Assembly: GCA_900754085.1 (NCBI GenBank)
Contig: CAAEBO010000037.1
Coordinates: 1 to 10,991, forward strand
DNA: 10,991 bases
DNA from: Clostridia bacterium
GTDB lineage: Bacteria > Bacillota > Clostridia > TANB77 > CAG-508
Reading direction: 5' to 3'
The position numbers were made by a program, and so were the translations under genes. The notes beneath the pieces were generated by a model that was not told the DNA's origin, did no database searches, and saw nothing but the letters and a program-made list of their open reading frames with translations. Each line of letters starts with the position of its first letter. Within the stretch, counting starts at the first letter, position 1. Below, piece after piece: positions 6,678-10,991 of the stretch.

Positions 6678-7931
6678 ATGTACCAACAATTAGGAATATC
6701 AGAAAGAGTAGAATTATTAGCTAAGAAGGCAGAAAATGAATTAAAGGATGAATTTAATAAAGTTGATAGAGTATGTGAAATAAATAGTATAAAAGTCTTA
6801 AAAGCATTTCAAGATAACAACTTATCAGAAATACATTTTGGAACTACCACAGGATATGGATATAGTGACATAGGAAGAGATACTATAGAAAAAATATATT
6901 CACAAATTTTTAAAGCGGAAGATAGTTTGGTTAGAAACCAATTTATTTCTGGTACACATGCTTTAACAGTAACGTTATTTGGACTATTAAGACCAAATGA
7001 TACATTATTAAGTATTACTGGAACACCATATGATACATTACATGAAGTTATAGGAATAAAAGAAAATGAAAGTTCTTTAAAAGCATTTGGAATAAATTAT
7101 GAAGAAATAGATTTAATAGATAATGATTTTAATTATGAAAAAATACAAGAAACTCTAGAGAAAAAGAAAATAAAACTTATAGAGATTCAAAGATCAAAGG
7201 GATATTCAACAAGAAAGACGATTAATATAGAAAAACTAGAAAAAGTAGTAAAAGCAATAAGAGAAGTAGACAAAGATGTAATAATAATGGTAGATAATTG
7301 TTATTGTGAATTTACAGGAGAAAAAGAACCAATAGAAGTTGGTGCAGATATTGCAGTAGGTTCACTTATAAAAAATTTAGGTGCAGGAATAGCGACAAAT
7401 GGTGCATATGTAGTAGGAAAAGAAAAATTAATTAAGCTAGTTGCAGAAAGGCTAACTGCTCCAGGAGAGGGAAAGGAAGTAGGACCTTCTTTAGGAGCAA
7501 ACAAACAATTTTTAGAAGGTTTATTTTTTGCACCAAGTGTTGTTGCAAGTAGTTTAAAAACAGCTATATTAACTAGTAAAATAATAGAGGAGCTTGGATA
7601 TAAAGCAGAGCCAAGATATTTTGAAGAAAGAGCAGACATAGTACAAAATATAGAATTTGGGAATGCAGAAGACCTTATAAAATATTGCCAAGGAATACAA
7701 AAAGGTTCACCAGTAGATTCTAATTCTGTAGCTGAGCCATGGGAAATGCCTGGATATACAGATAAAATAATTATGGCAGCAGGAGCTTTTACACAAGGAT
7801 CTTCAATAGAATTATCTTGCGATGGACCAATAAGACCTCCATATATTGCATTTCAACAAGGAGGTTTAACATATCAATATGGAAAAATAGGAGTATTAAA
7901 AGCAATAGATAATTTATTAAAAATTAAATAG
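6678..7931 (+). CDS. PLP-dependent methionine gamma-lyase / aluminium-resistance family protein
   Basis: The 417-residue product has the usual length for the YnbB-like family annotated as methionine gamma-lyase or aluminium resistance protein. These are fold-type I PLP enzymes of the cystathionine-synthase/aminotransferase superfamily. Visible marks are the SGTHAL phosphate-binding turn (91-96), Asp206 in VDNCYCEFTGE (pyridine-nitrogen partner), and Lys232 in GSLIKNLGAG, the expected Schiff-base lysine. Family C-terminal blocks EPWEMPGYTDK and CDGPIRPPY are also present. The real substrate of this family is poorly settled, so sulphur amino-acid lyase activity is a family inference. AAGAGGG at 6663-6669 supports the start. 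The next gene begins 14 bases after its stop, suggesting an operon. No separate promoter is seen; transcription may enter from the WG gene through the hairpin. Confidence 0.9.
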   Translation: MYQQLGISERVELLAKKAENELKDEFNKVDRVCEINSIKVLKAFQDNNLSEIHFGTTTGYGYSDIGRDTIEKIYSQIFKAEDSLVRNQFISGTHALTVTLFGLLRPNDTLLSITGTPYDTLHEVIGIKENESSLKAFGINYEEIDLIDNDFNYEKIQETLEKKKIKLIEIQRSKGYSTRKTINIEKLEKVVKAIREVDKDVIIMVDNCYCEFTGEKEPIEVGADIAVGSLIKNLGAGIATNGAYVVGKEKLIKLVAERLTAPGEGKEVGPSLGANKQFLEGLFFAPSVVASSLKTAILTSKIIEELGYKAEPRYFEERADIVQNIEFGNAEDLIKYCQGIQKGSPVDSNSVAEPWEMPGYTDKIIMAAGAFTQGSSIELSCDGPIRPPYIAFQQGGLTYQYGKIGVLKAIDNLLKIK

Positions 7932-7945
7932 GAAAGATGGATAGT

Positions 7946-9211
7946 ATGAAAGTAATAGTAATAGGTGGAGGACCAGCTGGAATGATTTCAGCAATAACTT
8001 CAGCAAAACAAGGTAATGATGTAATATTATTAGAAAAAATGAAATTATGTGGAAAAAAGTTATTAATAACAGGTAAAGGCAGATGCAATATAACAAGTAG
8101 CTTACCAATGGATAAATTTATAGAAAATATTCCGGAAAATGGCAAGTTTTTATATAGTGCATTTAAAAATTTTACCAATGACGATATAATTAATTTGTTA
8201 AAAGAAAATAATGTAAATGTAAAAGAAGAAAGAGGAAATAGGATATTTCCATGTTCTGATAAGTCATTGGATGTATTAAAAGCACTAGAAAATGAAATGA
8301 AAAGAAACAATGTAAAAGTGTTTACCGAAAGTGAAGTAAAAGAAATAAAAGTAGAGGATAACAGAGTAGAAAAAGTAATTTATTTGGATAGGAATAAGAA
8401 TCAATTAAAAGAAATAAATGCTGAAAAAGTAGTATTAGCAACAGGAGGAAAAAGTTACCCACTTACTGGATCTACAGGTGACGGATACAATATTGCAAAA
8501 GCTCTTGGACATACTATAACTAAGATAAAAGGTTCTTTAATTCCATTAACAGCTAAAAATAAAGATTTAGAAATATGTAAACAAATGCAGGGGTTATCTT
8601 TAAGGAATATATCTATGAAGATAGTAAATGCAGAAAATAATAAAACAATATATGAAGATTTTGGAGAGTTATTATTTACACATTTTGGAGTGTCTGGTCC
8701 AACAATTTTAAGTTCTTCAGCGCATTTGTTAAGATATAAGAATATTGATGAATTATTAGCAAAAGAGAAAATAAAGTTACAAATAGATTTAAAACCAGCA
8801 TTAAGTAAAGAAAAATTAAATTTAAGATTACTTAGAGATTTTGAGAAATATAAGAATAAACAAATTATTAATGCTTTATATGACCTATTACCAAAGAAAA
8901 TGATAGAACCTATTATAGAAATTACAAAAATACCAAATGAAAAAAGAATAAATGAGATAACGAAAAAAGAAAGAGAAAAATTAGTTGATACAATAAAATG
9001 CTTTGAAATTACAATAAGTGGAGTTAGACCAATAGAAGAGGCAATAGTAACAAGAGGTGGTATTAGTACTAAAGAGATAAATCCAAAAACAATGGAGTCT
9101 AAAATAATAAATGGACTATATTTTGCAGGAGAAATTATCGATGTAGATGCATATACAGGTGGATTTAATCTACAAATAGCATATTCAACAGGATATACAG
9201 CAGGGTTATAA
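7946..9211 (+). CDS. HI0933/BaiN-family NAD(P)/FAD-dependent oxidoreductase
   Basis: The product is a 421-residue flavoprotein. The N-terminal Rossmann FAD motif is VIGGGPAGM (5-13), followed by the acidic Glu30 at the end of the second strand. GKKLLITGKGRCNIT (37-51) is the family hallmark. ATGG at 165-168 and the C-terminal LYFAGEIIDVDAYTGGFNLQ segment (391-410) complete FAD binding. The family includes YhiN and BaiN and is usually annotated as a flavoprotein or aminoacetone oxidase family protein; the physiological substrate is uncertain. I prefer ATG 7946 over ATG 7937. The GGAAAG at 7931-7936 then sits nine bases upstream, and the protein starts MKVIVIGGGPAG like its relatives; from 7937 the spacing would be zero. 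It is probably co-transcribed with the lyase gene. No residue appears to be missing. Confidence 0.9.
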   Translation: MKVIVIGGGPAGMISAITSAKQGNDVILLEKMKLCGKKLLITGKGRCNITSSLPMDKFIENIPENGKFLYSAFKNFTNDDIINLLKENNVNVKEERGNRIFPCSDKSLDVLKALENEMKRNNVKVFTESEVKEIKVEDNRVEKVIYLDRNKNQLKEINAEKVVLATGGKSYPLTGSTGDGYNIAKALGHTITKIKGSLIPLTAKNKDLEICKQMQGLSLRNISMKIVNAENNKTIYEDFGELLFTHFGVSGPTILSSSAHLLRYKNIDELLAKEKIKLQIDLKPALSKEKLNLRLLRDFEKYKNKQIINALYDLLPKKMIEPIIEITKIPNEKRINEITKKEREKLVDTIKCFEITISGVRPIEEAIVTRGGISTKEINPKTMESKIINGLYFAGEIIDVDAYTGGFNLQIAYSTGYTAGL

Positions 9212-9282
9212 AAATCACTTCTATAAGGAATTAATGTAAAAGATATATTATGGATTATATGTTAATTATGCGAGGAGAGTAA

Positions 9283-9903
9283 ATGAAAAGTTATAATACT
9301 ATAGAGAATGAAGAAACAAGTGAGATTTTAGAAAAAAAGTCAAAATTTATAGCTAATATAATGTATATTGATAAAGTAGAAGAGGCTGAAGCAAAATTAG
9401 AAGAGATACGAAAGAAATATTATGATGCAAGACATAATTGCTATGCATATAGAGTAATAGATAGCAATAAGAGTATAATAGATAGAAGTAGTGATGATGG
9501 AGAGCCTTCTGGTACAGCTGGATCTCCAATGTTAAATATACTAAAGAAAGAGGAATTATGTAATGTCTTAGTGGTAGTAACGAGATATTTTGGAGGAATA
9601 TTACTTGGCACAGGAGGACTAGTAAGGGCTTATTCTCAAGCTACACAAGATGTAATACATAAAAGTAGAATAATATTAAAGCAAGAAGGCTATGAAGCTA
9701 GTATAGAAATAGAATATAAGGACTTCGAAAAGTTAAAATATTTTTGTAAAGTGCATGAAATAAATATAAAAGAAGTAGAATATTTGGAAAATATTATAGC
9801 GAAATTAGAGATGAAAAAAGCAAGTCAATTGTTGTTTAGGGAAAAAGAAAACTTAAATTTTGACTATTTAAGCTATAAAATTATACAAGAAAAATTTATT
9901 TAA
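9283..9903 (+). CDS. YigZ/IMPACT-family protein
   Basis: The product has 206 residues, the normal length for the bacterial YigZ (YvyE) family. The N-terminal IMPACT/UPF0029 domain (about 1-125) carries the signature SSDDGEPSGTAGSPML (69-84) and the glycine-rich TRYFGGILLGTGGLVRAY (100-117). A C-terminal DUF1949-like ferredoxin fold domain covers about 137-200. Eukaryotic IMPACT regulates the eIF2 kinase GCN2; the bacterial function is unsettled and is sometimes linked to ribosome or nucleic-acid binding. AGGAG at 9273-9277 lies five bases before ATG. A 71-bp gap separates it from the flavoprotein gene, with no convincing promoter or terminator, so it may belong to that operon. Identification is firm, function is not. 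Confidence 0.93.
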   Translation: MKSYNTIENEETSEILEKKSKFIANIMYIDKVEEAEAKLEEIRKKYYDARHNCYAYRVIDSNKSIIDRSSDDGEPSGTAGSPMLNILKKEELCNVLVVVTRYFGGILLGTGGLVRAYSQATQDVIHKSRIILKQEGYEASIEIEYKDFEKLKYFCKVHEINIKEVEYLENIIAKLEMKKASQLLFREKENLNFDYLSYKIIQEKFI

Positions 9904-9974
9904 TATTAAATAATGATATTTTCAAACAAAATACAATATCTTCCATTTTTACTTGAAAATTTTTCCAAAAAGTC

Positions 9975-10003
9975 TTGCAAAAAATAGGAAAAGATAATAT
10001 AAT
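9975..10003 (+). promoter_or_regulatory. spo0A promoter (sigma-A, with possible overlapping sigma-H)
   Basis: TTGCAA (9975-9980) and TATAAT (9998-10003) are 17 bp apart, a good sigma-A promoter with start near 10010. AGGAAAA (9986-9992) and GAAT (10006-10009) lie within it and resemble sigma-H -35 and -10 elements, but the spacing is about one base shorter than the usual range and the R before NNGAAT is absent. In Bacillus and Clostridioides difficile spo0A is under sigma-H, so the overlap is plausible though unproven. An 8-bp inverted repeat upstream (9918-9925 and 9953-9960) is too widely spaced to call a terminator for the preceding gene. Confidence 0.65.
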
Positions 10004-10008
10004 TTGAA

Positions 10009-10025
10009 TTGTAAAAAATTTACAA
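10009..10025 (+). repeat. Perfect dyad TTGTAAA-AAA-TTTACAA at the spo0A start site
   Basis: Seven-base arms at 10009-10015 and 10019-10025 are exact inverted repeats around three A. The dyad spans the predicted transcription start, where a bound repressor would block initiation. It slightly resembles the Rex operator (TTGTTAA-N4-TTAACAA) but differs in arm sequence and spacing. A chance palindrome in A+T-rich DNA is possible. Confidence 0.4.
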
Positions 10026-10049
10026 ATTTTAACAGTAGGGGGAAGAGAA

Positions 10050-10865
10050 TTGAAAGAGAAAATTACTATATTAATTGCGGATGATAACATTGATTTTACT
10101 AGGACTTTATCAGCGCATTTGGAGAACATGGATGATATCGAAGTTGTAGGAGTAGCAAAAGATGGAAATGAAGCTTTTGAAATTATAAAAGGAACACATC
10201 CAGATATCTTATTGTTAGATGTAATAATGCCACATTTAGATGGAATTGGTGTTTTAGAAAAACTTAATGAAACTCCAATGACTAAAAAACCAATAAGTAT
10301 AATGTTATCAGCAGTAGGACAAGATAAGATTACTCAACAAGCTATATCATTGGGTGCTCAATACTATGTTGTAAAACCATTTGATATAGAATTATTAATG
10401 AAGAGAATACGAGACTTAAAATATTACCAACCCTGTCAAAACAATAGTTTTATAGCAAGAGAAAATAAACCACAATACATAGACATATCTCCAGAAAATA
10501 AAAAAGATGAAAGAAACCTAGAAGCATTAGTGACAAATTTAATACATGAAGTAGGTGTACCAGCACATATAAAAGGATATCAATATTTAAGAGAAGCAAT
10601 TATGATGGTAGTAAATGATATAGAAGTAATAAATCAAATAACAAAACAATTATATCCCGATATAGCAAAAAAATTCCACACAACACCAAGTAGAGTAGAA
10701 CGTGCAATTCGTCATGCTATAGAAGTGGCATGGAGCAGAGGAAAAGCAGATGAAGTAGAAAATATATTTGGATATACAGTATCTGCAATAAAAGGAAAGC
10801 CAACAAATTCAGAATTTATTGCAATGATTGCTGATAAATTAAGGCTTGAATTAAAGAGTGCATAA
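10050..10865 (+). CDS. spo0A: Sporulation master regulator Spo0A
   Basis: The product is a 271-residue response regulator with the full Spo0A architecture. The receiver domain (about 4-122) has the acidic pair Asp11/Asp12, phosphoacceptor Asp57 in DILLLDVIMPHLDG, Ser87 and Lys109 in VKPF. A variable linker (about 125-155) precedes the effector domain (about 156-270), which has EVGVPAHIKGYQYLREAI and the recognition region TTPSRVERAIRHAIEVAW (211-228) that contacts the TGTCGAA box. When phosphorylated, Spo0A starts sporulation. The start codon is TTG, supported by AGGGGGA at 10037-10043, six bases away. The gene is complete with no missing key residue. The gene upstream is the YigZ-family gene, not spoIVB as in Bacillus and many clostridia. 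A good promoter precedes it, so it is probably transcribed on its own. Confidence 0.97.
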   Translation: MKEKITILIADDNIDFTRTLSAHLENMDDIEVVGVAKDGNEAFEIIKGTHPDILLLDVIMPHLDGIGVLEKLNETPMTKKPISIMLSAVGQDKITQQAISLGAQYYVVKPFDIELLMKRIRDLKYYQPCQNNSFIARENKPQYIDISPENKKDERNLEALVTNLIHEVGVPAHIKGYQYLREAIMMVVNDIEVINQITKQLYPDIAKKFHTTPSRVERAIRHAIEVAWSRGKADEVENIFGYTVSAIKGKPTNSEFIAMIADKLRLELKSA

Positions 10866-10983
10866 GATTTTAGAAAAACTTAGAAGCGGAAGAGATACAA
10901 GATTGAAAAAAATAGCCACTAAACCTATAAAGGATAGGAAAATACATATAGATTTAGTAAAAAGTCCGCTACTAAACCAATAA
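10858..10983 (+). CDS. Possible small basic ORF after spo0A (doubtful)
   Basis: A frame open from GTG 10858, overlapping the last codons of spo0A, runs to TAA at 10981-10983 and gives up to 41 residues. A more credible start is TTG 10903, eight bases after GGAAGAG (10888-10894), giving 26 residues (MKKIATKPIKDRKIHIDLVK then SPLLNQ). It is lysine-rich, with no hydrophobic helix or recognised domain. It could be a true small protein, the remnant of a gene, or chance. The same stretch has a direct repeat ACTAAACC (10918-10925, 10971-10978) and a 7-bp inverted repeat (10953-10959 with 10970-10976). No T-run follows, so no terminator for spo0A is evident before the window ends. Confidence 0.25.
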   Translation: MHKILEKLRSGRDTRLKKIATKPIKDRKIHIDLVKSPLLNQ

Positions 10984-10991
10984 ATGAAATA

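Noticed and set aside
7301..7639. Minus-strand ORF of 112 codons inside the lyase gene
   Set aside because: It lies wholly within a well-supported PLP-enzyme gene, has no family motif and no ribosome-binding context; it is a shadow of the true frame.
7937..7945. ATG 7937 as start of the flavoprotein
   Set aside because: The GGAAAG sequence would touch the start codon. ATG 7946 gives nine-base spacing and the family-typical MKVIVIGGGPAG beginning.
7924..8310. Minus-strand ORFs of 128 and 63 codons over the flavoprotein start
   Set aside because: They are antisense to the FAD-binding motif region of a conserved gene; their hydrophobic composition is what reversed A-rich coding sequence produces.
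9226..9249. AGGAATT as a sigma-H -35 box before the YigZ-family gene
   Set aside because: No GAAT element occurs at the required distance downstream.

Overview
The window is strongly A+T-rich, almost every gene is on the plus strand, intergenic gaps are short, and ribosome-binding sites are AGGAG-like. It contains spo0A and the C-terminal part of a SpoIVFB-like site-2 protease, so it most likely comes from an endospore-forming (or spore-lineage) member of the Clostridia. The species cannot be read from the sequence. I see no rRNA, tRNA, CRISPR array, insertion sequence or phage gene.

Layout. Bases 1-396 hold the end of an M50 membrane metalloprotease. Bases 423-2593 hold an OmpR-type response regulator and its membrane histidine kinase, which overlap by one base and are followed by a strong hairpin terminator (2595-2636). 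A new transcription unit follows: a promoter region with two 10-bp-spaced AATGTC boxes, then a class D-like sortase (about 2762-3370) overlapping by four bases a secreted thioester-domain/SpaA-fold surface protein (3367-4620). A consensus sigma-A promoter (TTGACA-N17-TATAAT, 4737-4765) then drives a single-pass membrane protein made of WG (KWG) repeats (4827-6608), which ends in a 13-bp hairpin. Next come three metabolic or housekeeping genes: a PLP-dependent methionine gamma-lyase/aluminium-resistance family protein, an HI0933/BaiN-type flavoprotein and a YigZ/IMPACT-family protein. The last gene is spo0A (10050-10865), which has a good promoter and a dyad at its start site. A doubtful small basic ORF lies after it.

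How the genes may work together. The two-component system, sortase and surface protein look like one surface-display module: a sensor, a transpeptidase and its candidate substrate. The substrate is odd. Its TQXA-type thioester motif has Lys in place of the Gln, and the protein stops one residue after its LPKTG motif, with no membrane anchor. The sortase start region is also odd: the best-placed ATG is followed immediately by a stop codon, so translation must begin at a GTG or another non-canonical codon, or the gene carries a one-base frameshift. The second half of the window reads as ordinary chromosomal core genes ending at the sporulation master regulator.
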